NCBI GenBank assembly: GCA_950295325.1
Contig: OX485804.1
Coordinates: 63,144,533-63,208,532, forward strand
DNA: 64,000 nucleotides
Source: Polytrichum commune
Taxonomy: Eukaryota; Streptophyta; Polytrichopsida; Polytrichales; Polytrichaceae
Direction of reading: 5' to 3'
Under the pieces are notes generated by a model. It made no database searches. It was given only the letters and a program-made list of their open reading frames with translations, and was not told the DNA's origin. This document shows positions 11,737-25,106 of the stretch, in pieces (the stretch's first letter is position 1; each line of letters starts with the position of its first letter). The position numbers were made by a program, and so were the translations under genes.

Positions 11737-14089
11737 TGAGCTTTCATCCAAACCTTTCAACTAAACTCTATGAGCACGGGGGAGAGAATTTATCACATGT
11801 GAGCATACCCCTCATTTAGCTATGTATGCAACTTGTAGGTTATTGTTTTTAGTTGATTGGACACTGGAATTAGTTTTTTAAACCCCAAATTACTCTAGTC
11901 CCAATCATTTGGGATGATCAACAACAAACTTATAGAGGGTTTATGCTAGATGGATGAGAGGTGCGCTCGTATATTTTTTTGGCTACCTCAATTCTCCTAG
12001 GATATGGAATATGTGGGTTTGATCCCTCTTCGAGAAAACTAAAATCTATTTATTGCTCATTAGCTCGTTGTGTATGGGAGCCTATTTTGAAAGTTGGGTG
12101 AAACTTTTGGGATCTCCTCATTCCATGTCTCAAACTTTGAGAGAATTTTAGGATCTAAAATAGGGCACGTGCATGGGACCCGCTATCGTACATCTTAGAT
12201 CAGCCCATGCATGGCTAGCTTGACCCGCACATTCTAATAGGACAAGCTAGAAAGTTGGTTTTAATAACTTGACACCACTCTTTGTGTATGGTAAGAAAAT
12301 TTTGGTGACTTTGTGTTACTTCTCGTAAACTTTTAGGGTTAAGGACTAAACCCATGGTTTCATCTACTTTACTTTACGAATAACTCTATTGAACCTAGAA
12401 TGGTTATCATATTCTCAGCACATAGTCCAATCTCGCTTAAACACATGTCTTTTTGATATACGTTGTTGATACCACTCAAATATAGGTGCCCGGCTAAGAT
12501 GAGGAACCAAATTGGCACGTCTAACTTAAACTAAAGTGACTTGACCATCTCAAAGTAACAATACATCTTCATTAATAAGTACATTAAATAAAATATTTAG
12601 TGTTTGATTATATTTAGTGTTGTTACCACCTTACCTTGCTCAACACTAATTTCAGTTCCTTGATAATTAGTGTTAGACATAAATGTACCACTACCTCCCT
12701 ACTGCCACCTCCCTTATTATATCCTTTGTTTTCATACCCTTACTAACACTATATTCAAACATGTAACTTCCACATATTACCATAGTAGATATTTAGTGTT
12801 CAAGTTTACATTTAATGTCACTTACTTTCATGGGGTGATTGATATTTAGTGTATGTGTTCATATTTAGTGTATCAAACACTAAATATCCTATTTAGTGTA
12901 GTGTGTTTTTGCCTCGGTTATCCTCTAATAACTATGTAGGCCTCGCTTACGACCCTTGAATTGAATGCATAGCATGTGAAAGGAGCATTGCCGTAATAAT
13001 CAAAATGACTTTTTCTAGTAAGCTTGCTTGGTTTAGAGTTACAACGTGGTTACGAGAATTAGGGAGAGAGATCATAACTTTTTTTTTTAAATGCCTATTA
13101 ACAAGGCCCACATGGTTGGATGCGGTAAGTTCATTTATTTGCACTAGAATGACGGCCTGGAAAGCACCCACACAAAAAGCTAATCTAACAATCATACGAG
13201 TCCGGCTCATGGCATCATGTTGCATGTTGCACTTTGCTCTCGGTTGGAGACTTGAATGTTGTCAATGGGCACGTGAAACCAACCCCCACTCAACCACACA
13301 CCGATTGTCTTCCGTAAAAAAAATTCAACACGCCCGTTATAATTTCCCCACTCTCATTCTAACTTAACTTACATATATACAATGTCAATACTTAGGGTAA
13401 GTTTCCGTGTAGGCCGCTCGCCCGCTACCGTGGCTAAATATTGTATATAGTGTCACCAACTCTAATTGTCTTGCTCAATACTTATTATAAATTCCAGTGT
13501 AGTGTCACCAACACTAATTGTTAACCCAACATTCTTTGTCATTCGCTTGTAAGAAAAATTTGGGGGATTACACGTTTACATGTTGTGAATATTGTCACTT
13601 GCGAAGTGGTTTTCCATCCAAATGTCAATCATCCATGACAATATTTCATCACAACTTTGTTAGGATGCAAATTATACTAGACTTTGTTCCAATAATTGGC
13701 ATTTACATGATGAAAAGCAAGTTGGATGATAGCACTTGTAAACTTATTCATGAATAGTGTCACTAGAAGTATTACCACAATGACATAAAAAACACCATGT
13801 GAGATTAAATGCAATATTTAGTGTAGATTTTAGATGATAGTGGGTTGGAGGTGTTTGCATGTAGATAAGCACAAGCCGCCAGCCAACCACGTACTAGGGG
13901 CCTACTAGAATGTGGAGGGCCATGGACACGGGCTACTAGACGTCCATGCGCCCACTAAAGCATTATTTTTCTTAAACCTACAAGTGTCGGTCACCAAAGG
14001 ATTGAAGACCAGTTTTAGAAGGAGGAGGAGGTAAGTACATGAGCCTGGATTTGAGAAGATGAAAGTAACTGCACTAAGTATGATATTTA
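11737..14089. other. gene-free region with recurring TTTAGTGT motifs
   Basis: No gene seen. The 8-mer TTTAGTGT recurs many times between about 12,590 and 14,100 on both strands, including a palindromic pair (ATATTTAGTGTATCAAACAC followed by TAAATAT) near 12,870-12,895. This points to fragments of a dispersed inverted-repeat element. The stretch also holds dispersed repeat A (12,000-12,395). Confidence 0.5.
12000..12395 (+). repeat. dispersed repeat A, copy 1
   Basis: Shares long diverged blocks with 25,880-26,360 (same strand) and 59,035-59,450 (opposite strand), for example ctcaaactttgagagaattt, ggatctaaaatagg, gcatgggaccc and ggactaaacccatggtttca. No coding potential and no clear ends, so it is an old transposon fragment of unknown class. 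Confidence 0.8.
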
Positions 14090-14270
14090 GTGTCACTTAC
14101 TATTTGAAATTACACAACTCTATAATTGTTTATTGCACATCTCATTTTTTACCAACGAAGGTCAAATTGGTTGTTTGGACATTATAAAACATTAACATCT
14201 TTATTTGATTAGAATTTTACATTAATAATAAAAGATAAATAAATATGTAACTATGAATAATAAGTCACAC
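14090..14270. mobile_element. MITE, GTGTTACT-TIR family, copy 2
   Basis: Ends GTGTCACTTACTATTTGAAA and, reverse-complemented, GTGTGACTTATTATTCATAG. The interior blocks (tcaaattggttgtttggacattataaaacatta) are shared with the copy at 56,944. About 181 bp, non-coding. Confidence 0.75.
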
Positions 14271-14621
14271 TAACTATTATAGTTAGTGTAGTTGGCACAT
14301 ACGAACCCTACGCCACCAAATTCCATCTACATTTGGATGAGTTTGTCTGTATTCCCACCAGAATGTAGTGGGTGAGTGGCCTACATGAAAACTCACGTGT
14401 AGCATGTCGATATTTAAGAATAACCCTAAAAAAATCCGCTACTTGAAGTCTCATTTGGGAGGGGGGAGGGTTAAATCTTAGTTCACATAACCTTCAACTT
14501 CTAACCCCTTTAATCTCCTAGAATTTCACCTGCACTTGGGTTTTCTTCAAGACTGAGTAAACAAACACCTTTGTGAAAAAACATGGGCATAAAGAGCACA
14601 CACTTTGCGCACCAAATTACG

Positions 14622-14696
14622 CTAGTAGAAAACTATGCCCAAAAAAACCACAACCAGAAATCGGTTGTGGTTCTTTTGGGCATAGTTTTCAACTAG
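14622..14696. repeat. perfect-arm hairpin, transposon-end-like
   Basis: Arms of about 33 bp: CTAGTAGAAAACTATGCCCA on the left and its complement TGGGCATAGTTTTCAACTAG on the right. The inner arms are AACCACAACC and GGTTGTGGTT around a short AGAAATC loop. The outer CTAGTAGAAAA resembles ends of plant CACTA-type elements, so this could be a tail-to-tail remnant. A small-RNA-generating fold-back is the alternative. Confidence 0.8.
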
Positions 14697-17600
14697 TATT
14701 AGTAGCCAACCTGACTTATAGAGTCTACCCTCTCTAAGTGTTATTTTGCCATAAGTGTTACATTTTTCATATTCTTTTGAAAAATACACTATTAAGTGTT
14801 GTTTGTTACTCTATTATTAAAATTTTACTCCCCTCTTTGTTAATTTACATTGTGTAATTGTTATTTGCACCAAAATCCATGACACATACACTCTAATGAT
14901 GTGAATTTATGATCACTACTCTAAGTGATGATGTTGGAAGGTGGAGAGTGAGCCTCACCAATTTGATTATCCAAAATTATTCACAAGTAAGCCTTACATT
15001 AAAGTGGTGAGGAGTTCTATTGTTGAGTCTAAGAGTAAGTGGATACTTAAGAATTTGTTTGTTGAGTCATTGGTGAGTTTTATCAGTGTCTATTTCTTAC
15101 CTTAGTTTCTCTTCTAATGACTTTCGTTCTTGTGATTGCACATGCGTCAAGTGCCATTCACTTGGTTTGTTGTATACTCCAATCAAGTATTACAAGTGCA
15201 AGTTACAAATAGAATCTTATGTAGGCCTTGACTTTGTTGTGAGATCCAGAAGGTTGAGTGCCAATGTTTGTAAAGATACAAAAAGATCTTTATTTCTTTT
15301 TGTAAATGTAGATAGACTCTCTGAGTTATCCATTAGAGCTTGAGGGCAGCACTTCCCACTTTGTTTTTGTTAGAGTGCAATCGAATGAAGGCGCAATATA
15401 ATTGCATTGGTCCTAAAATTTAGAAAGGGCTTCGAAGTAAATTAACATCACCATAATTTGGTATTTGGTAAATGTATGATCTAGTACGATTTTTGTACTC
15501 CTTGTAAATGCCACAACTTTAAACTCCATTGTGTTTGGAAACACAACTTTAAATTCTTTTATGAATGATGTGACTTAAACTCTAAACTCATAAATGTATT
15601 GTTTTTTTGTATGGCCTCATGTTAAATGTGTGTTTTCCTTGCATGCTCACAATTTTGTGTATGCGCAGATTGATTGCATACTTTCCTAGTCATGTGTTTA
15701 TGCATGAATTCTACATAACATACTTGTATGCTATATTTATAATGAATATGACCTATAAATAATTAGTGTGAGGAGAAAATGTTAATGAAACATAGGACAC
15801 ATGGAATGAACATATTTTCGAAGTTTAGGTAAACATAGGCCTATAAAAATCAACAAATTCTACATACAAAGTCCCCCATGTAATTGGGCCTTGAAAGCAC
15901 GTGATCCTCAAAGACCCTATGTAGTACTCCCCCCGGGAATTAGACCAAGTGATTGTGAGTCTCTAATGACAATGAGTGCACAAGAATGTATGCATTTTGA
16001 AGTTGAGTTCCATGTAAATCATCATCATATTCCAATTAAAGAAGATATCTTGAATATACTTGGTGCATCAAAGGTATCTAAAATCATTGAGGATGATTCA
16101 AAAATAGGTGAAGTGGTAGTTCCTAATGTTTTAGTTTCTCAAGCACAAGAAGCAATGGCAACCCTATATACATTTCCAAAACAACAATAGAGCAATGTTA
16201 TTGAACTTAGGAAAAAACTTTTGTCTTTGGATAAATCCATCATTGTTTCCCATATTCAAGAGTCTTATCAAACAACAATAGACTCTTCTTTTGGTCACCA
16301 AGTAAGTGTAACCGTATTTTTTGTTAATATATGTGGCGATATTTTTAAAGTGTTACAAAAGTCTTTATTTTCACCACATAATTGTTACTCTCATAAATGT
16401 TAGTATTTTTTATTGCATATCCTCTCTAATTGGTATTATACTAGAATTACATAAGTATTACAAATTTATACTCCCGAGAGGAACACTTAGAGAGGATAGA
16501 ATGTATATGCTACCCAATCCAATCTTACAATCAATTATCTATTCAATCAACCCTAATACTACTTGCCATTAGTATTAGTATTGACACTTGGAGTAGATAA
16601 ACCCATTTCCGATTATTATCCCCTCCCCCCATCTTAATATATAGAGTCCCCTAAAGTCGTGAAGTTCCACACATGTAGCCATCATTTTCTAAAGTAGTGG
16701 AAAAAGATGTGGAAGTTTCACACGTGTTGCCTTCACATTTGGCATGATGGAAAAAAGTAAGTTGAAAGGGCACTAATTGTACTTAAGTTTTTGTCTCCCA
16801 GTTATTGGAAATAGGTCCACCTATGTTATGAATATGCGATGGTGGAGAATCTTGCCTTTGAAATTTTACTATGATTTCAAAACTTGGATTTTTTTTAGTT
16901 TCACTTATTTTATTTTCTAGTTGAATGTTGTGATATCAATTTCCAAACATGTGATAAATCATCCCAGTATCACACTTGTACTACACCTATGTGAAATTCC
17001 TTAAGTTAACAAAAATAGGTATATCTACTTTATATGTAATTTTAACTTGATGATTTCAAGCAAGATGCCATGTGCAATTATTTCACCCTTCCATGTCAAT
17101 TAGGCTTTATTACTCCTTTGGTAAGATGACTTCACATAAACGCAAACTCAATTTCAGGAAGGTTCCAAAGCTAGTTCATGAACCTTCCAACAAATGTTTC
17201 CAAAGTGTTCTACTAGTTTCAAAACCTTCAAACATAGTTTTTGTGAAAACGTCACATTCACATGCGATGATTTTTTTCTTTGAGAGGCCAACTCAATTTT
17301 AGTATTGTGGAGTGCACTTCAAACTTTGGAAAAAGTTGCATTTTGAAACTCTATTTTGTATGGGCACCTATGGTACAAGTGTAAGCCATTTTTTGGGCCA
17401 TAGCTTGGCCGAAGTAGGAATTTTTCAACTTTTGGTGGCTTTCATCTAGTGTGTGATAATTAGAATTTCATCCATAATAGGGTCAGAAGGCTATTGCCGT
17501 GATAAGTTGGTTATTGCATGTAACCACCCTCTCCTTCCTCATGAAAATAAGGAGAAGGTTGACCAAGGAAGAAGCATGTTATTTGCATATGTAGAAATCT

Positions 17601-20600
17601 AGCATAGTCTTGGTGCAAAAGCAATAGGCTTTTGTATCATTGAAATTCTCATAGTGAGTTCGGATGCATAGACATTAGGCTAGTCCCAAGTGAGATGCTT
17701 GAGGACATAAGAATCATGAAGACAGAGCGGAGTGATCCAAACTCTAAGACTTATTGGCAACTTTGATAATGAGAGTGAAAGGTAATTATCTTTAGGTGTT
17801 ATAAGTGGCATATTGATTGATGGTTGTGTGCATTTGGAGGTGTATAAGGGATGTTGTGTGTGAAAAAATAGTGGCTATGTGTATGGTTTGAGCAATCTTA
17901 TTATCAATAGTGAAAATAAGTTGACCAAAGGCTATAAATGCCATAGTTGGTGTAGTTGAGAAATGGCAATAGCCTTGTGTGAAGAGAATTGTTGAAAAAG
18001 AGGGTAAGTTTGATGAAGGTGTGACTGAGAAAAAGATCATGAGGAAGATAGCTTGAGCGTAATCAAACTGAAAGTAATATGGAAAGTGGAATTAAGAACG
18101 AGAGTAAGTGAGGAAACCTTGAGCAATAGACTAAGGAAGAAGGATGAGTGGAAGGTTGTAAGAACAAAGTCAATGAAGGTAGCATATTAATGGAGGTAAC
18201 CTAGGAGGAAGTTGCACGTCAATAAGGGAAAACAGTAATCAAGGTTGTGAGGAGTTGATCACACTGGCCAGTTTTGACTCCATCCGTTAGCATCTCTGGT
18301 TGTGACAATGTGAAAAGTTGGTGGGCCAACATCTATTTATAAAGATAATCCCCATGAATTTCACGGCTAGAACCAAACATAAATTTTGGTGTGAACAAGG
18401 CATGAGAGTCATAGTCCTACTTCAACAAGTGTCCTTGGTGATGGCCCAAGTAGGGAAAATGTGAGAGACATTGTAAGAGGCATGAATATTAAATAAAAGA
18501 AGAGAAAGTGTGTGTGAAGCTTCACTCAACCTATGAGAAGGAGGGAAGATTAATCGCCAGGTGAAAGGCCTTTGAGTTATGAAAGAGAAAATCAATCATT
18601 TGAATACGAAGAGTCAAAAGATTTTAAGAGAAGTCTTGACCTTATGAAGATTGGTGAATGGGTAGACCAATGGAAGGTCAATAAGGGGAAATTCCCATGT
18701 GAAGATAGAAGGAAAATAGCCTAATTGGAAGCAAGAAGACTTAAAGAGGAATGAGATGGGCATAGTCGATGTTAGTGAGAGTTGAAAGGCCATACCCAAG
18801 TCCTAAGTTGGGAGATAAGCCAAGTAAGAGTGAAAGGTATTGCCCTGGGTAGGTACAAAGAAAATAATATAGCATGGTAAGCCTATTCCATCTTGTTAGA
18901 GCATGCAATGAGTCTACATGTGGATATGATGAGGCATAAAGTTACTCTAAGCATACTATAGGCTACCAAACACATTGTTGTGGTAGAAAGAAGAACTTAC
19001 CCCACTAGAGTAAGTTTGTATCTAATGACATCTCTTTGAGCACACAAGACAACTTAAGTCATATGACAAAGGTTATAGCCTATCTTGTTGATGCGTTGTG
19101 AATGTATTAACATGTGTGCATGATTCTTGAGACAAGTTGCTAGGTCCACCAAAGATGAAGGTTGTGATTACAATTGTGAGAATTTGCATGATGGTTGCAA
19201 GTTGATTAAGAGAACTTAATTTTGAAATGATTGTAAGCACAATTCATGCCAATTAAAGAATGTGTACTTACCCAAAGACATTACCCCAAACATTGTCATG
19301 ACTGTGAACCATTGACTACTTGCCAAGCTTTTGAGCTTTCACGACTAACATAGAGGATGGAATTAAAGTGATAAGAGTCCACACACATAGGATAGAACCA
19401 CATGACTAAGAAAACACCAATGGACCATAAGAGTGTGAATTAATCTTTATTAGGAACGAAGAAGTAAAAGACATAGATTGTTGTTAGAAACCTTAATCTA
19501 ATGTGACATTAATCCTTATAAGCACTAGCTTAATCTTCCCTAAGACCTTGTAGCATGGGTTGTTTTCCTTGATTTAATTTAAGTGGTAGCAAAAACCTAA
19601 TTATAACAAGTTTATGGAGTAAAGAAGTAGTCTCTTTATATCATGAATGTTATGTTTTGATTGCTATCAAGAATGTTTGAAGTAACAATGAAGAAAATAA
19701 CATTTATTATATAAAAAGATTTCTTCTTTCAATATTACTTGCACATGCTACTAGCATTTGGTAAAGACATCCAAAATATAGTTGGCAAAAGTTGCTTCCA
19801 AAGACCAATTCAAGCGAGTATTCCTTGAATTTGAGAAAACAACAATTGTGGCATTTTTGCATGCCATGTGACATTTATTTTCTAAGGTAACACCTAATTG
19901 ACTAATAATGGTAAAGCCGAAGGCCCACCAATATCTAAGATTTCGAATCAAAACCTCATCTAGTTTAAATTGGCTCCACCCCCGATGTTTTATTCTAGGG
20001 GAGTCCAGATAGCTCCTACCATGTTTCATGGATTCTCTAATCCGACTTGACATGTGGGATACCTTAATTTCATGATAGTAGACTCTACCAACTTCATGAA
20101 TCTTTTTGCATTATGTGGTTTTCGTATTCTCAACTTCTCAACTTCTTGACTTCTTGACTCCTTGTTTTACATTCTTTGCCTTCTTGTTGTTCATTGGTTC
20201 CTCTTTGTTATGTGTTTACTTGGAAGCCTCTAGCCTTGACTTTGATTTTTCTTCGGTCTTTCATTACAATACCTCAAAGCCAAAAGCAAGTACTGCCGAT
20301 TGTTCTATGGTCTTTGATTACCGTACATCAAAGCAATCAACACAAACCCAATGTAGTTAGAGTACAGAATCTCATGGATTTGAGAGTGTGGTGTGGTGTA
20401 GTATTAGGTCACATTAACGATGGTGTACAATCAATCACTGTAGACATGGTCAAAGGTTGGATAAGAGAGGTCAGTTGCATCTTTGGTAGAGCTAGTCGTG
20501 GGGAGAAATCTTATACATGATGTAGCATTCTTTGTGAAATAAAGTTATAGAGGTTTTATGAAGTTCTGAATATGGGTACCAAATCATGAATTTGTTCAGA

Positions 20601-21212
20601 ACATGTAGCAAAATTGGTTGAAAGTTCAACGTAAATTGATTGTCTATTAGGTAAACTTGGTTCGTGATTCCAATGAAATTGGTAGAACCTTTTGCTAAAT
20701 TGGTTTAAAATCATGAAAGCGAGCTTGCACTTTTGTGAATTCGTCTTACCAAACGAGTAAGCTCTTGAAAGTTGACCCACTAGCCTCCAATGCACCTTGA
20801 ACTTTGTAGTAATTAAGTAAGGTTAAGTATTGTGCCCGCTCTATTCGTATGTAACTTCCCTCTTTCTTTTCCTAGGAAGGCGCCTACTTGTAAGAATTTA
20901 CCCCGAAACTTGTCCGCACTCAAAGGGGCCAATACAAGTGATGAGATATCATGGTCATGGCACTCTCGAGTAAGCAATGAGAAAAACCATAGAATTTGCT
21001 GAGCTAGGGACAACAAATAATACTATTATTAATATGAATATTAAAGTATATCACAAAAGTTGGTGAGGGGGCACAGCTGTTTATGCAGGAAAAAGGGGTT
21101 GTGTGAGCCAATGAGCATGATGGAATAGAGATCTAAGTTACTTGTTCACAGCGACATCATGTTGTTGTTGTTGTTGTTCAAAGTATATGCCACATATATA
21201 AGGTAGATGGGT
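14697..21212. other. long gene-free AT-rich region
   Basis: No gene can be supported in 6.5 kb. The longest frames (15,891-16,190 and 20,176-20,520, plus) lack in-frame upstream ATGs or recognisable motifs. Between about 17,450 and 19,450 the plus strand is clearly purine-rich (many gaaag, gagag and ggaag words), a strand asymmetry that could mark a decayed transposon body. Confidence 0.5.
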
Positions 21213-21220
21213 CTTAAGTG

Positions 21221-21898
21221 CAGGGCTAATTTTTCACAAAGTTTTTGTCCGTCCACGTCCAAAAGCCTTGAATTGAAAGGCAAAAAAAATTGCAACCCGT
21301 CCCAAAACCGGTAATTTCTAAACCAACATGTCCATGGAAAGGTTAAAGAAAAAACAACCCATCCCAAAACCGGTTTGAAAATGAAAATACCCGTCCCGCA
21401 AGAGGTATAAATAAGTCTCTTACAATGTTGGTAAAAAAAATAGAAAACAAAAAAAAACGAAAACCCGAAAGATGTCGACATGTGACTGGTTGCACTTGGA
21501 AACAATATGATCTTGACAAATTATGCCTTCAATGTTCGTCAGTTATCTGTGTTTTGATGTGGATTCTCATCTATCCAGTCCAGCCCATTCTAAATTTTGT
21601 GGTTGATGAATTAATGTATGCAGGTGAATCAAGCACTTCAAGATTGAAATTTTGATTGGGTATTAGTGGTTTGATTGCATTATGCTATATTCACATGTCA
21701 TATATGACATAATGTAACTGATATTTGTACCATTTTTTTTTGAAAAAAATGATCAAAAAATGATTATTTTTAGAACCTGTCCAAAGTGAATTTGACATGT
21801 CCAAAAATTGGTTCATTTTTTAAGAACCTGTCCACTGGATTTCTTTTTTATGAACATGTCCCTGAACATGTTAGGGACCTTGTGAAAAATCACCACTG
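21221..21898. mobile_element. non-autonomous hAT element with 8-bp target duplication
   Basis: 678 bp. The ends are CAGGGCTAATTTTTCACAAAG and, reverse-complemented on the right, CAGTGGTGATTTTTCACAAG. Both flanks carry the identical 8-mer CTTAAGTG (21,213-21,220 and 21,899-21,906), the target-duplication length of the hAT superfamily, whose ends typically start CAG. There is no transposase inside; the interior repeats ACCTGTCC/ACATGTCC and CCCGTCCCAAAACCGG words, typical of subterminal transposase-binding repeats. Confidence 0.9.
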
Positions 21899-21988
21899 CT
21901 TAAGTGGCTCGTTTCCTTAATCGGACCCCTAGATTTGATGGGTATGTGGTTCGGTGAGGATCCCAAGAGCAAACACCACAAACACATA

Positions 21989-22546
21989 CTCCCTCCGTTT
22001 CATATCAAAAGTTACGTTTGGACATAATTTGCGTTACGAAACAAAAGATACGTTTGGTGAAATTTCTTTCAAACTTCGTCAAACGAATTGGAATGTTGCT
22101 ATAAACAATGTAAATGTTGTTGCTGATGAACTACCAAGTCAATCAACTAACAATTTACACTTATTTAACAATTGATATTTGAACTCAACCTAAACCCAAA
22201 CATCAACACGATTTTATGTGTATCATTCGTCGTTTCATCATAAATGGACATCGCCATGCCGTTTCTTCTCAAAAACCCTAACCCTAAACACAAACCTTAA
22301 GGAGCATGAGTCTCAACCTCACTACTCATTAGCAAATGAGCTTCGGTGCCATCCGCCCAAAATGACGGGCTTCCAATGAAATTGGCGTAAAAAAAAATTT
22401 GGTTTTTTTTTTTGGACACCCCTAGCTCACCGGAAAGTGCTTAGTGAGAGCTATACAACGCACACAATTTCGTGCTAAAAATGTGAAAAATGACCTTAAT
22501 CCCACATATTTAGTGAAACCTAACTTTTGATATGAAACGGAGGGAG
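21989..22546. mobile_element. Stowaway-type (Tc1/Mariner) MITE 1
   Basis: 558 bp with inverted ends CTCCCTCCGTTTCATATCAA matching the right end TTGATATGAAACGGAGGGAG exactly over about 26 bp, flanked by TA on both sides. CTCCCTCCGT and a TA target duplication are the hallmark of Stowaway elements. A chance open frame on plus is carried inside. Confidence 0.92.
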
Positions 22547-23228
22547 TAAGTTTTAAAGAGATTAGACTATGTTTTCAGATATTAATAACTACTCTACACT
22601 CAATAATGAACATAATTGGGAGGACCTATGTATCCAGTTAAGAAACCAACAAACATACAATACCCATCACTGAATAAGGAGGAGGAGGTGTGATTTTCAA
22701 TCCAGTTTTTGCAAATATTTCAACGTAGATTTGCTACAAGTTTTGTTATGTAAATCTAATCGGTGGAAGTTGGAGAACATGAAAAATGAACCAAATAATA
22801 CCCACGTGCGTTACTATGAAGGAGGGACAGGGCTTCCTAGTATATAGGGAGACTCATCCATTTCGAAAGGTGAAAATCCAAAGAGTTATTCTATAGTTTT
22901 TCAATATTAGTAAAATGGTTTGAATCTAACATTCGCACTATAAACCCCAAACTTTGTTTGGTAGGGTTTGAATTGAAATGAATCAACCTTCAACCTTGTG
23001 AGGGATTGTGTTCACTAGAGCCCCTTGTATTTAGAGTGCATGAGTTTACCAAGACACCATGAAGCCCGAGCCAAGGAAAGCTTGTCATTACCGATGTAAG
23101 TTCATCCAAGCATAAGGTAAAAATAAATGAAACCCCGGAAATGACAATAACGACCTCGAGTCACAAAACTTGTTCCCTTTTTGGGTTCACTCATTTTGTT
23201 CAATCCCACCACACGGTTTACGGTTCTA

Positions 23229-23411
23229 GTGTCACTTACTATTCAGAGTTACGTAGTGCTATAGTTATTTATTAAGAATGTGATATTTTACCAAAAAAAG
23301 TCATTTTATGCTTTATAATGTTCATAAACTCGTATTCAACTTTCATCAGTAAAAATTGATCTCGTGAGTAAGAAGTTCTTACATCACATAATTCCACATA
23401 GTAAGTCACAC
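23229..23411. mobile_element. MITE, GTGTTACT-TIR family, copy 3
   Basis: Ends GTGTCACTTACTATTCAGAG and, reverse-complemented, GTGTGACTTACTATGTGGAA; 183 bp, AT-rich interior. A left-end-only relative (tattaccatttggagttacg) lies at about 23,982-24,060. Confidence 0.75.
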
Positions 23412-23524
23412 TAATTACCATAAACAATGTAGACATTTACATGATTTTTCCTAAGTTTGATCATCTTAAGATGCTATGGTATGTGAGACCCAATTGAGAT
23501 GAAACACTCTACCATGAACCTGTA

Positions 23525-23807
23525 CTCCCTCCATCCCAAAATGATTGCCCTACCTCCCAGATTTTTTGGTCCCAAATTGATCGTCCAATTTATCTGCATG
23601 GCTAGAAATTTGAGGCTCAAGTCAAATATTTCCGCGCCAAACTTTCACCATCAAGAAGTCTTTCGACACTCCAACTTCAAGGGGCGTTTCGGAGTAGTTG
23701 TTGTATTTTATTTTCAGAGTCATACTTACAACTACTTGGTCAATGGTGAGCGGGCCTTAATCTCGTCAAAGTTAGGAACACAAACAATCATTTTGAGACG
23801 GAGGGAG
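23525..23807. mobile_element. Stowaway-type MITE 2
   Basis: 283 bp; left end CTCCCTCCATCCCAAAATGA, right end reverse-complemented CTCCCTCCGTCTCAAAATGA, with TA flanks on both sides (23,523-23,524 and 23,808-23,809). The interior shows a short chance open frame only. Confidence 0.9.
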
Positions 23808-25050
23808 TAAGAGGCAATAGTTTAAACTACACTTCATTCATCAATGATGGGTAAGTAACTACTTGGTCATTGGGACATCAAGCCAAAGAAGGTTAGGACC
23901 TTCTTCTTCTTCTTCTTCTTCTATATAATAGTAATATCCATATTGTGACCGAACAATACACTAAATTTTCCTATTAGTTGTATATTACCATTTGGAGTTA
24001 CGCATTGCCATAACATTTTACTAAGAGGGTCAGTTCTTACCCAAATAACATAAGTACACTAGTTATGATGTGTAGTGTCACCGATCCTGATTGTCTCGCT
24101 CAATACTAATTGTAAACCACAGTGTAGTGTCCCCAACACTAAATGTTAACCCGACATTATTTGTCAATCCTTGTAAATATTAGGGGGGGGGGGGGTTATA
24201 GATTTACAGTGTTGTGATTATCGTCATTTACCAAGTGATTTTTCATCCAAGTTTCGATCATCCATGTTGCTGACAAGATAAGGTAAGGTTTTGGCCAACG
24301 GATGAACTCATCCATCATCCATGACCATATTCGTTCCATTATTCATAAGCAGTGTCATCCGAAAAGTTATCATGATGACATAAAATACATGATGACATAA
24401 AATACAATATGACATCAAATATCATACCATAAATGGTAAACAAAAAAAACGATCATGTCGGTAAAGATTTATAGCAACTAATATAAGACAATTTAATGCA
24501 GTGGTATGACCACGAGATCCTTTGCAAGGACTTGTGGAAAAAATAAATCCTAAAATTCAACATGTGACCCAATACTTGTAGTAGGGAATAAAGGAGCCGC
24601 CCCATTGTACTTTAACTACAGTCACCTCCGCCACACCTATATATATATATATATATAAATGCTAGGTTTACATAGTGGTAACTTGGTAACCACGGTTCAA
24701 TTTTGTATACACCGCAATTGGGGATCGGGCTCACAAGTTTTTAACTCTAAGTTTGTCTTGAACATTCCGCATGGCGAAGATCATGGTTTGGTCCACCATC
24801 CATTCGGGCTCTTGGTGAAGCTCCCATAGGCCTCCCTAAGTGAAAGTCGTTCCATGTGCCAATTTGAAAAGCATTTCAAGGACTTTTTGACCTCCGTTCC
24901 GTTCAAGTTCAATCATGATGTTCATTATACATCTTACACCTAGGAGGATGAGCGGGGCATGACTCGGTCAATTTTTGATTCTTTTCAAAATTACGGTAGA
25001 CCTGGATCACAAACCCTCAACATAATCCACCACCGACTCGAGTGAAAGGA

Positions 25051-25106
25051 GTTTAGGGTTTAGGGTTAGTAGGGTTTGAGGGTCCTAGTGACCCTAACCC
25101 TAACCT
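25051..25106. repeat. short interstitial telomere-like repeats, inverted
   Basis: Two TTTAGGG units and a third near-unit are followed within 30 bp by CCCTAACCCTAACC on the same strand. Facing telomere-type repeats can therefore fold back. Too short to be a telomere. Confidence 0.7.

Noticed and set aside
23499-23810. 103-codon plus frame
   Set aside because: Covers a Stowaway MITE end to end; chance frame.
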